The notes: generated by a model not told the origin, from the sequence alone. Positions 1-9,078 are shown, counted from the stretch's first letter. The stretch is DNA of 64,000 nucleotides from an uncultured Eubacteriales bacterium (GCA_902786355.1 CADABZ010000002.1:1-64000), one strand, 5' to 3'. Program-made: numbers and translations.

Positions 1-1491
1 CTCGAGGACCTTGGTGAAGTTCAGGGATTCCATCTCTACCAGGATATCGATACCCCAGCAGTTAGCAAGCCAGTTACTGAAGTTAGCATAGTAGTGAGCC
101 GGGCAGGACCATACGATACCTCTGTATCTCATCTTGTTGCGCCATGCCTGTTCGCGTTTCTCATAAGCCTTCATCATGATGTCATTGACTTTCTCGAAGG
201 TCTTGATAACACGAGGGTCAGCACCGCCGTCCATCTCGTAATTCCACTTACGGAAGAGCTCGTATGAAGGTCCGATTATCTGCGGATAGTCAGTCTTGTT
301 GACTTCCCACTTCTGCAGCTCATAAGCAGTCTCTTCGTTGAATCTCTTCATCTGTCTGAAGTAAGCATCCCAGCTCCACTTAGCGCCTGTGACTTCCTCT
401 ACGAACTTGATGCAGCCCTTGATATCGTCTACAGCGTAGCGTGTGGTCTCTTCGTCTTCATATCTTACAGGGAATGTCAGGTGATATACCGGCAGATCCG
501 GGAATCTTCTTGACATGTAGGATGAAGCCATTGTTGAACCATCGCAAGGCATCGAGCTTGAGATGAAGCATGAACCCATATGTGGAAGAGCGTCGATTAC
601 GAGAGCTCCGCACTCAGAGGATGGTACCGGGCAGGTATCAGCAGGAAGACCGAAACTCTCTACAGCGTCGATATAAGGTACGCATGTGAGCTGGTCGATC
701 TCGGATACCAGGAATACCGGCATCAGCTGATAAGGGATACCGAGCAGATCAGGGAATCCTGCCATGATCTGTCCCATTGTCATCTCGTCGAAGAGTACGA
801 CTTTCTTGTTGAGCTGGCTGGAGTTACCGTTCTTCTTGTCGCCCTTAGCGAGGAAGACGAGGTTCTCAGCTACATAACGGAAGATGTCGTATGTCATCAG
901 GTGTGACATCTTCAGTGCGCTTCCCTTCTGTCCGGATGTGTTCTTGTCCATGAATCCTACGCAGCAGAAGTATGAGATCATCCATCTGTAGTAGAATGTG
1001 GAGTTGAGTGCCGGAATAAGGTCTCTGCTGAATGTAGTCAGCAGCATGAGCCACATCTTTCCCCATCTGTAAAAGTCGTATGCGGTATCAGCAGCGCCTC
1101 TCCACTCTCTTCTTACAGGAACCATGTCGCCCTTGCGGTAGAGTTTTCCGAGGGTCCTCTCACCGTAGAGGAATACTTCCTTGCGGTCTGCAGGACTCAT
1201 TTCGATTCCCTGCTTAACTTCGAGAGCAACTCTTGCTGCGTCATTCTTGCATCTGTCAACCTGCTTCTGGCAGAAAGCCTTGATATCTGCTTCCTTGAAC
1301 ATCTCAACGCAGATCTTTCCGACCTCCATGAGGTTCTCACCCTGCTTCTTCCAGTCCATATTGTCCTTGGCACGCCAGAATGCAGGATTAGGATATTTTG
1401 CTTTGCCCTGAGCGGCTGCTTTCTTCTGTTTGTTCTCCATCATCTCGGCAAGAGCGTTCCTGATGCCCAATAATTCTGTGCTTAAAACCAT
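1..1491 (-). CDS. 2-hydroxyacyl-CoA dehydratase family, large (alpha) subunit, cassette 1 (partial)
   Basis: Partial gene: it reads in from ATG at 1491 and is still open at base 1, so about 497 residues are visible and the C-terminus lies outside the window. It belongs with the large HgdA/BcrB-like partner of the 2-hydroxyacyl-CoA dehydratase / benzoyl-CoA reductase family, whose heterodimers carry 4Fe-4S clusters and remove water from (R)-2-hydroxyacyl-CoA by a ketyl-radical mechanism (family knowledge). It shares with the large subunits at 5896-7533 and 10763-12367 the motif REWRG (about residue 127), GLPxDxCP (about 280), CDGS and NCWG (about 476). The cysteines in these last three are candidate cluster ligands (inference). 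The start codon overlaps the stop of the small-subunit gene (TAATG), which implies translational coupling. The substrate cannot be read from the sequence. Confidence 0.82.
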   Translation of the reverse strand, partial: MVLSTELLGIRNALAEMMENKQKKAAAQGKAKYPNPAFWRAKDNMDWKKQGENLMEVGKICVEMFKEADIKAFCQKQVDRCKNDAARVALEVKQGIEMSPADRKEVFLYGERTLGKLYRKGDMVPVRREWRGAADTAYDFYRWGKMWLMLLTTFSRDLIPALNSTFYYRWMISYFCCVGFMDKNTSGQKGSALKMSHLMTYDIFRYVAENLVFLAKGDKKNGNSSQLNKKVVLFDEMTMGQIMAGFPDLLGIPYQLMPVFLVSEIDQLTCVPYIDAVESFGLPADTCPVPSSECGALVIDALPHMGSCFISSSMPCDGSTMASSYMSRRFPDLPVYHLTFPVRYEDEETTRYAVDDIKGCIKFVEEVTGAKWSWDAYFRQMKRFNEETAYELQKWEVNKTDYPQIIGPSYELFRKWNYEMDGGADPRVIKTFEKVNDIMMKAYEKREQAWRNKMRYRGIVWSCPAHYYANFSNWLANCWGIDILVEMESLNFTKVLE

Positions 1492-2681
1492 TACTTCTTG
1501 CCTCCTTTCTGGATCTTCTTGATCTCCAGGGATTCAACGAATGCCTGGAATCTTGTTCTGAGCTGTCCGGATCCCTTTGCGTTGTAAAGTCTGTCGATAG
1601 ACAGTACCGGCCAGCCGTATTCCTCTGACATTACATGGCTTACCAGAGCTCTTTCGAATCCCCAGAAGTCACAGTATTTCATCTGCTCATAGATGATACC
1701 GTCAGCCTTGAACTCTTTTGCGAGTCTGTCAGCAGTATCTCTTCTCTGCTGTACCTTTTCATCAGCGATGTAGCGGGCACATTCTGAAGTCTTCATGTAG
1801 TGGCGTACAATCTGCGGAAGAGCGTCTTCCTTGTCGGAAAGCTCGATGACTTCTCTGCCAGGGATCGCTCCGAAGCAGTGTCTGTCGAATACTACTCTTG
1901 CGCCGGCATCCTCGATCATCTTGGTGAATTCAGGGTCGTCGATCTCAGATCCTACGATACCGACTCTTGCTCTAGGCAGCTTCTCATCCGGTTTTCTCTT
2001 CTTGAGCTCTTTGAGAGTCTCTTTGAGATAAGGCAGGATGAGGTACTTAGGGCAGGTATATGTAACGAGGTTGAGGACATGGAATTCATATCCTGTGACG
2101 ACCGGATTGTCGGCCTTGCGCATCTCGCTTATCTCCTGCATGATCTCACAGACTTCGTTGTGTTCAGCAACAGCTTTGCGGATAGCGGCATCGGAAACAT
2201 CTACACCCAGTTTGTCATGCATTACATCAAGAAGTCTGACTTCAAGCTGTCTCTGCATGTGGTTGAAAGAGAAATCCTCGATCTTGTATGGTACATCCAG
2301 GTGAGTAACGAAGAAATTCTCCTTGGTGTTACACTTGAGAATACCGAAGTGCTCATAGAATCTGTTCATCATTGAGCATGCATCTACACCTGCAAGACCG
2401 TCCAGGAACTGGAATCCTCCTTCGATAGCCCTCTCCAGCAGAGCTCTTGCATACTCGCAGACATAGTTCGACATATAATATGTAGAAATATCGATCGAAC
2501 CTGTTCTAGGAGCACGAAGTCTTACTGATACGCAGTTGTCAACGTTCAGGAGAACTTCAGGAATGTGATAGCAAGTATATCCCATGATGAGCTTGCCATC
2601 CTTCTTAGCCTGTTCGACCAGTTCGTTGTCTGCGTTGTCAAGAAGGTTCTCGAAGTAGATCAAATGCTTCAAGTCTTTCAA
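1491..2681 (-). CDS. 2-hydroxyacyl-CoA dehydratase family, small (beta) subunit, cassette 1
   Basis: HgdB/FldC/BcrC-type subunit of 396 residues. I chose the TTG start at 2681: it follows GGAGG with 8 bases spacing and gives the same N-terminus (xKDLKHLIYFE) and the same length as the paralogue at 7536-8726; the ATG upstream would add an unconserved leader. Cysteines at residues 37 (GYTCYHIPE), 75, 102 and 337 (MKYCDFW) match the pattern conserved in this family for binding the 4Fe-4S cluster. The C-terminal TRFQAFVE corresponds to the family's TRxxAFxE signature. It follows the CooC-like gene by 128 bases in the same direction and is coupled to the large subunit. Family assignment is firm; the acyl-CoA substrate (2-hydroxyglutaryl, lactyl, phenyllactyl or other) is unknown. 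Confidence 0.85.
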   Translation of the reverse strand: MKDLKHLIYFENLLDNADNELVEQAKKDGKLIMGYTCYHIPEVLLNVDNCVSVRLRAPRTGSIDISTYYMSNYVCEYARALLERAIEGGFQFLDGLAGVDACSMMNRFYEHFGILKCNTKENFFVTHLDVPYKIEDFSFNHMQRQLEVRLLDVMHDKLGVDVSDAAIRKAVAEHNEVCEIMQEISEMRKADNPVVTGYEFHVLNLVTYTCPKYLILPYLKETLKELKKRKPDEKLPRARVGIVGSEIDDPEFTKMIEDAGARVVFDRHCFGAIPGREVIELSDKEDALPQIVRHYMKTSECARYIADEKVQQRRDTADRLAKEFKADGIIYEQMKYCDFWGFERALVSHVMSEEYGWPVLSIDRLYNAKGSGQLRTRFQAFVESLEIKKIQKGGKK

Positions 2682-2809
2682 TGTTAAAACCTCCCTCTCA
2701 CTTTTGGTTCCGGCAGGGACGTCTGACGCCGGCACCGTTTATTTTGTTTGAAGGTGATATCCGCCCCTCATATCGCCTTGATCAACTTCCTCAGGCCGCG
2801 GCTCAGTTA

Positions 2810-3580
2810 TTACTGTCCGATCAGGCCCATTTTCTGAAGAGCCTCGCGCGTTCCTTTCATGACCGGTGAATCCTCCGGCAGATCGAATACGCTGACACCC
2901 ATTATGTCGTTATCGGCATGTGTCCTGTCATCAGGGATATATGTCAGGATCTCTGCTGCCTCCACCTTAACATACGGGATGGACTCTTCTTTGACTCTGT
3001 TGACGATGACTCCGCACTTGTCATACATGACGAGTTCATCGGCAACCTGTTTGATAGTATCTACTACCTTGCAGCCCTTGCGGCTCGGGTCCGTGATCAG
3101 GAAGAGGTGTGTTACCTTCTCCATTACACGGCGGTTGATCTGCTCGATCCCCGCTTCGCCGTCAATGACTACATAGTCGAAGTCATTAGCCAGAAGGCTT
3201 ATGACTTCCTTAAGATAAGCATTGACCTTGCAGTAGCAGCCTGCAGCCTCAGGTCTTCCGATAGCGAGGAAGCTGAACTTGCTCTCCTCAACCATTGTAT
3301 CGAAGATCCTGTATCTTGCCTCGTTGAGCATCTCGATGGCTTCCTTCGGATGTCCGTCCTCGACACTGTTGACGATCTTCTTACGAATGCCGTCCAGAGT
3401 GTCAGTCGGCTCAACACCGAGTGCTGTCGTGAGTCCGATGGCAGGGTCTGCATCGATAGCCAGGATCCTCGCATCAGGGTATTCCTCGGTAAGGATCCTT
3501 ACCATTGCGGAAGAGATCGATGTCTTGCCGACACCACCCTTCCCTGCAACAGTCAGAATTTTAGTATCATGTTCTTCCAT
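2810..3580 (-). CDS. CooC-like nickel-insertion / maturation P-loop ATPase
   Basis: MinD/SIMIBI-class ATPase of 256 residues when started at the ATG at 3580, which has GAGAGG 8-9 bases upstream. The longer reading frame to 3679 runs into a palindromic element and is rejected. Deviant Walker A GKGGVGKT is at residues 13-20, followed by the family's IDADP motif. GRPEAAGCYC places a Cys-x-Cys pair at residues 115 and 117, the metal-binding signature of CooC, which loads nickel into CO dehydrogenase in an ATP-dependent manner (established for Rhodospirillum and Carboxydothermus CooC). No CO dehydrogenase is in the window. The gene stands directly upstream of dehydratase cassette 1, so it may serve a CODH elsewhere, or these dehydratase-like proteins (inference). 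It lacks the cluster cysteines of NifH and the ASKHA fold of HgdC. Confidence 0.82.
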   Translation of the reverse strand: MEEHDTKILTVAGKGGVGKTSISSAMVRILTEEYPDARILAIDADPAIGLTTALGVEPTDTLDGIRKKIVNSVEDGHPKEAIEMLNEARYRIFDTMVEESKFSFLAIGRPEAAGCYCKVNAYLKEVISLLANDFDYVVIDGEAGIEQINRRVMEKVTHLFLITDPSRKGCKVVDTIKQVADELVMYDKCGVIVNRVKEESIPYVKVEAAEILTYIPDDRTHADNDIMGVSVFDLPEDSPVMKGTREALQKMGLIGQ

Positions 3581-3623
3581 GTAGTGTTCCTCTCTTAAGT
3601 GCCGTTCATTGTTATTATTCTTT

Positions 3624-3717
3624 AGCGAATCGATGCTCCGCAGTAAGCGGTCGACCCTCGGTGCGAAGTCCGACGTCATCAGACGGCGGATCTAGCGACT
3701 AAGGAGCATCGATCGCT
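3624..3717. repeat. Long imperfect palindromic element 1
   Basis: The arms 3624-3639 and 3703-3717 are near-perfect inverted copies (AGCGAATCGATGCTCC against AGCGATCGATGCTCC read on the other strand), closing a GC-rich interior of about 60 bases. It fills almost the whole htpG-cooC gap. On the minus strand its core shows CTTAG, then a GC-rich hairpin containing CTTCGCACCGAGGG, then CTTACTG, resembling the cores at 19.2 and 47.3 kb. It could be a palindromic repeat/MITE-like unit, a transcribed hairpin ending htpG transcripts, or both. It has no clear U-tract. Confidence 0.6.
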
Positions 3718-3721
3718 CAGA

Positions 3722-5632
3722 TTAGAAGAATGAACAAACGATGTCTGTGTATCCGGATGGATCATCGATCGGAAGGCCTGCGATCAGGAGAGCCTGATTG
3801 AACAGGACTTCGCACATCTTCTTAGCCTTTTCCGGGTCGTCGAGCCTTGCCCTGTCGAGAGCAAGGAATGCCTTGTGGTCTACATTGAGCTCGAGTATCC
3901 TCTTGGCTTTCATTCCCAGTTCAGGGTTGACCGCCGTGAAGTACTTCTCCATCTCGAAGGTTATGCCGTCTCCGCTGGAGATGACTACCGGATGAGATTT
4001 GAGCTTGGTCGTTGCCTTGACTACATCGACCTTGTCTCCGAGAGTCTCCTTGACAAAATCAAAGGTGTCCTTGAATGTCTCGGTCATCTTCTCTTCTGTC
4101 TTGCCGTCGCCGAGATCGAAATCTCCGTCGATGACGGACATGAACTTCTTCTCTTTGTACTGCCTGATCATGTCAGGAATGAACTCATCAGTGCTGTCTG
4201 TGAAGTACAGGATCTCAATGCCCTTGTCCTTGAGGATCTCTGTCTGAGGCATCTTGTCTACGGCATCGAAGCTGTCGCCTGCTGCGTAGTAGATGTACTC
4301 CTGATCTTCTTTCATCCTCTCAACGTACTCAGCCAGAGTAACCAGCTTCTTCTCCGTCGATGAGTAGAACATCAGGAAATCCTGAAGCTCGTCTTTGTAC
4401 TTGCCGTAATCGTCGAGTGCGCAGAGCTTGAGCTGTCTGCCAAAGCTCTTGTAAAACATCTCGTATCTCTCACGGTCCTTGTCGCGCATCTCCTCGAGCT
4501 TGCTGCGGATCTTCTTCTCAAGATTTTTCGAGATCAGCCTGAGCTGTCTGTCATGCTGGAGCACCTCTCTCGAGATGTTGAGGGAGAGATCCGGCGAGTC
4601 AACGACCCCCTTGACGAAATTGAAGTACTCAGGAAGCAGATCCTTGCACTTGTCCATGATCAGGACGCCGGAGCTGTAGAGCTGCAGGCCCCCGGTGAAC
4701 TCGTCCGTGTAGTACTTGTTCGGTATAAGTTCCGGAATGAACATCAGCGCGTCATAGCTGACCATTCCCTCGACTGAGACTGTGATGGTCTCAAGCGGAG
4801 GTGTGTCATCCTGGAATGTAGACTTATAGAATTCCTCGTATTCTTCTTTGGTAACGTCTGCGCGCTTTCTCTGCCACAGAGGCACCATCGAGTTGAACAC
4901 TTCGTATTCGAAGACCTCTTCAAATTCAGGATTCTCAGGATCGGAGCCTTCCTTGATCTGTGGATGAGGCATCAGCATCTTGATCGGGAAGCGGATGTAG
5001 TCAGAGTACTTCTTCACGAGTTTGTATATTGGGTACTCTCTCATGTACTGGCTGTACTCGTCCTTCTCTTCGCCGTCCTCTCTTATGTGCATGATGACGT
5101 CAGTTCCATGACCGTCTCTCTCTGCCTCTTCGATCGTATAGCCGCCGGCACCTTCGGACACCCATCTGTATGCCTTGTCTTCGCCGTACTTCTTAGTACG
5201 GACTTCGACTTTGTCGGCTACCATGAATGCGGAGTAGAAACCTACACCGAACTGTCCTATGATGTCCACCTGGTCGGCAAGACTTGCCGCTCCTGACTTT
5301 TCCTTATCTGCCTTCTCAACTTCTTCAGCAAATTTCTTGCTGCCTGAGAAAGCGATGGTTCCAAGATTCTTCTCGAGGTCTTCCTCGTTCATGCCGATCC
5401 CGTTGTCGCTGACCGTAAGTGTGCGGTTCTCCTTGTCGAGTGTCAGGATGATCTCAAAATCACTGCGGTTCATTCCAACTGACTTATCAGTCAGAGCGAT
5501 ATAGCACATCTTGTCGATGGCATCTGAAGCATTGGATATGATCTCACGCAGGAAGATCTCCTTGTGCGTGTAGATCGAGTTGATCATCATGTCCAGCAGA
5601 CGCTGGGATTCGGCCTTAAACTTCTTCTTCAT
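3722..5632 (-). CDS. htpG: Chaperone protein HtpG (Hsp90)
   Basis: Cytosolic Hsp90 homologue of 636 residues, the usual length for bacterial HtpG. The N-terminal GHKL ATPase is recognised by EIISNASDAIDK, VSDNGIGM and GQFGVGFYSAFMVAD (the ATP lid). The middle domain contains NISREVLQ, and the C-terminal dimerisation domain is full length. It acts as an ATP-driven homodimeric clamp for client proteins, without eukaryotic co-chaperones. It lies 26 bases behind the 74-codon membrane protein and downstream of dehydratase cassette 2 in the same direction, so it may be read from the promoter at 8849-8878. No CIRCE element (HrcA operator) was seen nearby. Palindromic element 1 follows its stop. Confidence 0.97.
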   Translation of the reverse strand: MKKKFKAESQRLLDMMINSIYTHKEIFLREIISNASDAIDKMCYIALTDKSVGMNRSDFEIILTLDKENRTLTVSDNGIGMNEEDLEKNLGTIAFSGSKKFAEEVEKADKEKSGAASLADQVDIIGQFGVGFYSAFMVADKVEVRTKKYGEDKAYRWVSEGAGGYTIEEAERDGHGTDVIMHIREDGEEKDEYSQYMREYPIYKLVKKYSDYIRFPIKMLMPHPQIKEGSDPENPEFEEVFEYEVFNSMVPLWQRKRADVTKEEYEEFYKSTFQDDTPPLETITVSVEGMVSYDALMFIPELIPNKYYTDEFTGGLQLYSSGVLIMDKCKDLLPEYFNFVKGVVDSPDLSLNISREVLQHDRQLRLISKNLEKKIRSKLEEMRDKDRERYEMFYKSFGRQLKLCALDDYGKYKDELQDFLMFYSSTEKKLVTLAEYVERMKEDQEYIYYAAGDSFDAVDKMPQTEILKDKGIEILYFTDSTDEFIPDMIRQYKEKKFMSVIDGDFDLGDGKTEEKMTETFKDTFDFVKETLGDKVDVVKATTKLKSHPVVISSGDGITFEMEKYFTAVNPELGMKAKRILELNVDHKAFLALDRARLDDPEKAKKMCEVLFNQALLIAGLPIDDPSGYTDIVCSFF

Positions 5633-5658
5633 TGCAATAACTTCTTTCTATGTTTGAT

Positions 5659-5883
5659 TTACTTTTTCTGCATATACTCTGTATCGATCAGATCATATGG
5701 TACTGTATGCGGATCTCTTCTCTCCATGTTGTCGAAATGTTTCTTCATGAACGGTTCAACTACATAGTAGAGGAGCTTGCCGTCGAGGTCAAAATAGAAT
5801 ACGCAGAACAGGCCTGCATATACGCCGACAGCAGTGCCGATGACCTTCGTGATGATCGACGTTTTCTTTTTCTTACCAAACAT
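5659..5883 (-). CDS. Small single-pass membrane protein, unknown function
   Basis: A 74-residue protein starting at an ATG with AAAGGAG 8 bases upstream. A basic N-terminus (KKKK) precedes one hydrophobic segment at about residues 10-31, followed by a hydrophilic tail rich in charged and aromatic residues, so the tail is probably on the far side of the membrane from the lysine cluster or the protein is a short membrane tether. I recognise no family. It is placed between the cassette 2 large subunit (12-base gap) and htpG (26-base gap), so it is almost certainly in the same transcript. No cysteines or metal motifs. The reading frame, start signal and tight spacing argue that it is a real gene. 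Confidence 0.7.
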   Translation of the reverse strand: MFGKKKKTSIITKVIGTAVGVYAGLFCVFYFDLDGKLLYYVVEPFMKKHFDNMERRDPHTVPYDLIDTEYMQKK

Positions 5884-5895
5884 GGCGGCTCCTTT

Positions 5896-7533
5896 CTACC
5901 AGCTGTCGCTGTCGTCAAAATCAAGCAGTGACGGATCGAGCGGTTCCTCGCCCATTACTGTGAACATATAGTCGTTGATGATCTGTCTGATCTGTGATCT
6001 AGGAACAGTTCTCTTGTCAGGCAGTGCGTGCGGCATCCAGATAGCGTGGATGTTGCGTGCTCTGAACTCATCCTCGAAGAGACCTACGACACCCTGCATG
6101 CCCTTGCACTGCAGCTGGTCATACATCATGACCATGTCGCAGTTGAACTTTTCCATGTTCTCCCAGAGTTCGAAGATGTGCTGCAGTCCGCCTACAGCCA
6201 TTCTTCTCATCGGAGCCCATTCGTGATATTTCGCGATATCGAGCAGGCAGTTCTCATAAGTGTCTGTTCTGATATCCAGGTCGAACATCAGTGAGTCCAT
6301 GTTGATGATGGTGTTGAGGCCCCAGCAGTTGTAAGCCCATGTGCACCATGCGGAATAGTACAGAGGAGCGCATGACCATGCGATGACTCTGTGTCTAGTC
6401 ATAGGGAATGTGTTGATGTCTTCGTTGACACACTTCTCCATGATCTTTCTGACTTTCTTGTCAACATCATGCCAGAAAGGTCTCTCACCGTACTGTGAGT
6501 AGAAGATTCTGTAGAGAGCCTGAGCTACACCGTTGATAGGATAGCTGTGGGTGTTGGCAGCTACGTCCCATTTTTCTCTCTCGAACTGGTTCTGCTGATT
6601 CTGCAGCTTGATGTGCTTAACGAGCTCATCCCAGTGGAACTCAACTCCGAGCTGCTCCTCGGTGAATCTCCATGCCATCTCGATTTCCTTAGCGCAGTTC
6701 TCGAGAACGGAATCATCATCGAACTGCATGACCTGTGGCATAGCGAAGAGTGGTTTGTTCATCATCCAGTCCTGAATGATGGATGTACCTACCGAGCTGT
6801 CGCATGCTTCGTTTGTAGTAACCATCGCAACATATGAATCAGGAATGTCGTCTGCGATGTACAGACCAGCCTCAGCCTGGCACATTGGACATGGGTCGCC
6901 AGGAAGACCATATGCCTGAACAGCGTCGATGTAGTTAAGCACTGTATGGTTGTTGCAGTGGCAGGTTACGAAGTAAGGGATCATCTGTGTAGGCAGGTAC
7001 ATTGCTCCCTGATCCATATATGGATAGATGATTCCGCCCCAGACTGTCTCATCTGTTCCGAGAGTCTTAGCTCTGAGAGCAGGATCGCCGCCGATATTGG
7101 CATCTCTGTTGAACCAGCCTGTGATCTGATACAGGCAGGCGCTTGTGATACCTCTGAAGTGCCATGCTGAAGCCTGGAGGGCCTCACCTCTCATACCTTC
7201 GAGACATCTGTCGAACCAGTGCATTACTGTGAGGTATGTCTGGCCCATCCATCTGTATCTCCATGTTCCCTTGAGGAACTGTATAGCTCCCTTAGGCCCG
7301 CCGCCGTATACCATCAGGTCGCGAACGATCATGCCGTAGTTGTACAGCCAGATGTTGTTGAAATAGTACATGGTATCCTTGATACCACGCCATTCTCTGT
7401 GTTTATACAGACCTGTCTTAGGAATGTACAGGTCTCCGAGTCTTCTCTCTCCGTGAGGCTTGCCGTAGACAAAATCCCTGGCAGCCTTCTTGAAGTCGAC
7501 TTCTTTGAGTTTCTTCAGATCAGGTTTCTTCAT
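5896..7533 (-). CDS. 2-hydroxyacyl-CoA dehydratase family, large (alpha) subunit, cassette 2
   Basis: The protein has 545 residues, longer than the 477 of classical HgdA. It shares with the other two large subunits REWRG near residue 46, GLPGDxCP near 210, CDSS, NCWG near 402 and MVMMxxxxxCK near 470. It is the most cysteine-rich copy: CHC near residue 190 and CPMC in the GLPGD motif are extra and absent from copies 1 and 3. The N-terminal 35 residues are strongly basic. The start lies 2 bases after the stop of the small subunit, so the two are co-translated and probably form a heterodimer with 4Fe-4S clusters (family knowledge). It is followed by a small membrane gene and htpG. Substrate unknown. 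Confidence 0.82.
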   Translation of the reverse strand: MKKPDLKKLKEVDFKKAARDFVYGKPHGERRLGDLYIPKTGLYKHREWRGIKDTMYYFNNIWLYNYGMIVRDLMVYGGGPKGAIQFLKGTWRYRWMGQTYLTVMHWFDRCLEGMRGEALQASAWHFRGITSACLYQITGWFNRDANIGGDPALRAKTLGTDETVWGGIIYPYMDQGAMYLPTQMIPYFVTCHCNNHTVLNYIDAVQAYGLPGDPCPMCQAEAGLYIADDIPDSYVAMVTTNEACDSSVGTSIIQDWMMNKPLFAMPQVMQFDDDSVLENCAKEIEMAWRFTEEQLGVEFHWDELVKHIKLQNQQNQFEREKWDVAANTHSYPINGVAQALYRIFYSQYGERPFWHDVDKKVRKIMEKCVNEDINTFPMTRHRVIAWSCAPLYYSAWCTWAYNCWGLNTIINMDSLMFDLDIRTDTYENCLLDIAKYHEWAPMRRMAVGGLQHIFELWENMEKFNCDMVMMYDQLQCKGMQGVVGLFEDEFRARNIHAIWMPHALPDKRTVPRSQIRQIINDYMFTVMGEEPLDPSLLDFDDSDSW

Positions 7534-7535
7534 GT

Positions 7536-8726
7536 CTACTTGCCCTCCTGTATCTTCTTGAGCTCTACGCTCTCAACGAATGCCTGGAATCTTGTCCTGA
7601 GCTGTCCGGAAGCAGTGTTGATGTACTCCTTCTCGATGGAGCATACAGGGAATCCGTAATCTCTCGGAAGAACGATAGTATCGATCATTCTCTCAAAGCT
7701 CCAGTATTCGCAGAACTTGTTGGACTCCACGATGATTCCGTCTGCCTTATACTCTGTCGCATAGTCAGCGATAACCTTCTTGCGGTGTCTCATTTCCTTC
7801 TGTTCCATGAACCTTGCGCACTGGCTTGTCAGCAGATAGTGCTTGGCAACCGCTGTAAGCGCATCGTCACCAGGCTCAACATTGATGTGGTTCCTTGCCT
7901 CGAGTGATCCGTAGCAATATCTGTCTGCTACTACGAGTGCTCCGCAGCTCTCGATCAGCTTGATGAAGTCAGGGTCGTCGTTCTCGGATCCTGCAAGCAG
8001 AACCTTGATCTTGTAGTTAGGCTTGTCATCAGGCTCTCTGGTCTTGAGCTCTTCAAGCGTCTCTCTCAGCTTGTCAATGATCAGGTACTTAGGGCATACC
8101 ATCGATACGAGTGTGATAACGCTGAACTCATATCCTGTGATGGTCGGCCTGTCGAGCTTACGGAAGTTGCCGATCTCTGTGATGATATCGTTTACTTCGT
8201 TGTTGATCTCGATAGCCTTCATGATAGCTTCATCAGATGTGTCAACACCGAACTCATCATGCAGGAAGTCAAGAACCTTGAGCTTCAGCTGCTTTCTGAA
8301 GTGGTCGATGCTGTTCTCGTTCTTCTTGAACGGAACGTCCGTGAAGGATGTCTTGAACGTTGCGTTGTTGATAACGCCGTCCATGTAGTCGAGATGCTCC
8401 GCGAACCTGCAGGTAACAGTGCAGGTCTCTGTAGCGAGCTGGGCGTCAATGAAATTGTATCCGCCTTCAAGAGCTCTCTCCAGAAGTGATCTGCCGTAAT
8501 GGCATGTTCTGCCGGACATGTAATATGTAGCCATATCCGGTGATGTGCACTTAGGTGCTCTCAGTCTGACCGAGAAACATCCAGGCAGATCGAGGAGGAC
8601 TTCCGGCATGAAATAGCAAGTGTAGCCAAGGCACAGATTGCCGTCTTCCTTGCCCTTGCGCACGAGGTCATTGTTAGCCTCCTGCAGAAGGTCCTCAAAG
8701 TAGATCAGATGCTTTAAATCACGCAT
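7536..8726 (-). CDS. 2-hydroxyacyl-CoA dehydratase family, small (beta) subunit, cassette 2
   Basis: HgdB/FldC-type subunit of 396 residues with ATG at 8726 preceded by AAAGGTG. The candidate cluster cysteines stand at residues 37 (GYTCYFMPE), 75, 102 and about 339 (NKFCEYW), the same places as in cassettes 1 and 3. The C-terminal GQLRTRFQAFVES is the family signature. It is the first gene of a transcript (beta, alpha, small membrane protein, htpG) with its own promoter at 8849-8878 and an untranslated leader of about 115 bases. In characterised dehydratases this subunit carries one of the two clusters of the heterodimer. The reaction is presumed reductive radical dehydration or a related low-potential reduction; the acyl group is not predictable here. 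Confidence 0.85.
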   Translation of the reverse strand: MRDLKHLIYFEDLLQEANNDLVRKGKEDGNLCLGYTCYFMPEVLLDLPGCFSVRLRAPKCTSPDMATYYMSGRTCHYGRSLLERALEGGYNFIDAQLATETCTVTCRFAEHLDYMDGVINNATFKTSFTDVPFKKNENSIDHFRKQLKLKVLDFLHDEFGVDTSDEAIMKAIEINNEVNDIITEIGNFRKLDRPTITGYEFSVITLVSMVCPKYLIIDKLRETLEELKTREPDDKPNYKIKVLLAGSENDDPDFIKLIESCGALVVADRYCYGSLEARNHINVEPGDDALTAVAKHYLLTSQCARFMEQKEMRHRKKVIADYATEYKADGIIVESNKFCEYWSFERMIDTIVLPRDYGFPVCSIEKEYINTASGQLRTRFQAFVESVELKKIQEGK

Positions 8727-8848
8727 TGTGTATCACCTTTACTCCCTCTCTCTTAGAAATTCTGTGAGTGCCGGGCCGCCTCCGAATGTCTTCGGAAAGA
8801 CTGAAATTTACGCAGGCAGACAGCGCCTCACAATATACTGTTGATAAT

Positions 8849-8878
8849 ATTTTACGGCTCTTGTGATTATTGTGTCAA
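8849..8878 (-). promoter_or_regulatory. Sigma-A-type promoter of dehydratase cassette 2
   Basis: Reading the minus strand, TTGACA (8878-8873) and TAAAAT (8854-8849) are separated by 18 bases. The -35 is perfect and the -10 matches 5 of 6. It directs transcription towards the ATG at 8726, leaving a leader of about 115 bases that contains a small TCCGAA/TTCGGA hairpin. Confidence 0.6.
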
Positions 8879-9017
8879 TGGAAACGGTATCCCCTGACGG
8901 GGGTTTTTGAAAGTTATTTTGTTTTTTTTTGATACTTTATTTTACAAATGGTCAGAAACCTATATGTTGGTACTTACCGCACGTTCAGAACCACATTTAT
9001 TATGACCGCATGTACAG

Positions 9018-9053
9018 AAAAAGCCTCCCGGAAGGCCTGCTCCGGAAGGCTTC
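9018..9053 (-). terminator. Rho-independent terminator of the ketopantoate-reductase-like gene
   Basis: On the minus strand a GC-rich stem (AAGCCTTCCGG against CCGGGAGGCTT) is followed directly by TTTTT, 26 bases beyond the stop codon at 9079. The 350-base stretch between 8727 and 9078 otherwise holds only the leader and promoter of cassette 2. Confidence 0.8.
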
Positions 9054-9078
9054 AGGATCGCTGTTCTGTTGTCTCAAG

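Noticed and set aside
2682..2809. Terminator between the CooC-like gene and cassette 1
   Set aside because: A CCGGC/GCCGG stem exists on the minus strand but no U-tract follows, so the genes are taken as one possible transcript.
2810..3580. NifH-like or HgdC-like electron donor instead of CooC
   Set aside because: It lacks the two spaced cysteines of NifH/ChlL and the ASKHA motifs of HgdC; the Cys-x-Cys pair in GCYC is the CooC signature.
3581..3679. N-terminal extension of the CooC-like ATPase by 33 residues
   Set aside because: It is coded by the palindromic element; the ATG at 3580 has GAGAGG and starts just ahead of the Walker A box as in the family.
8891..8910. CCCC-TGAC-GGGG followed by GTTTTT as a plus-strand terminator
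   Set aside because: Only a four-pair stem and no plus-strand gene ahead of it; it lies upstream of the cassette 2 promoter and may at most be an operator.
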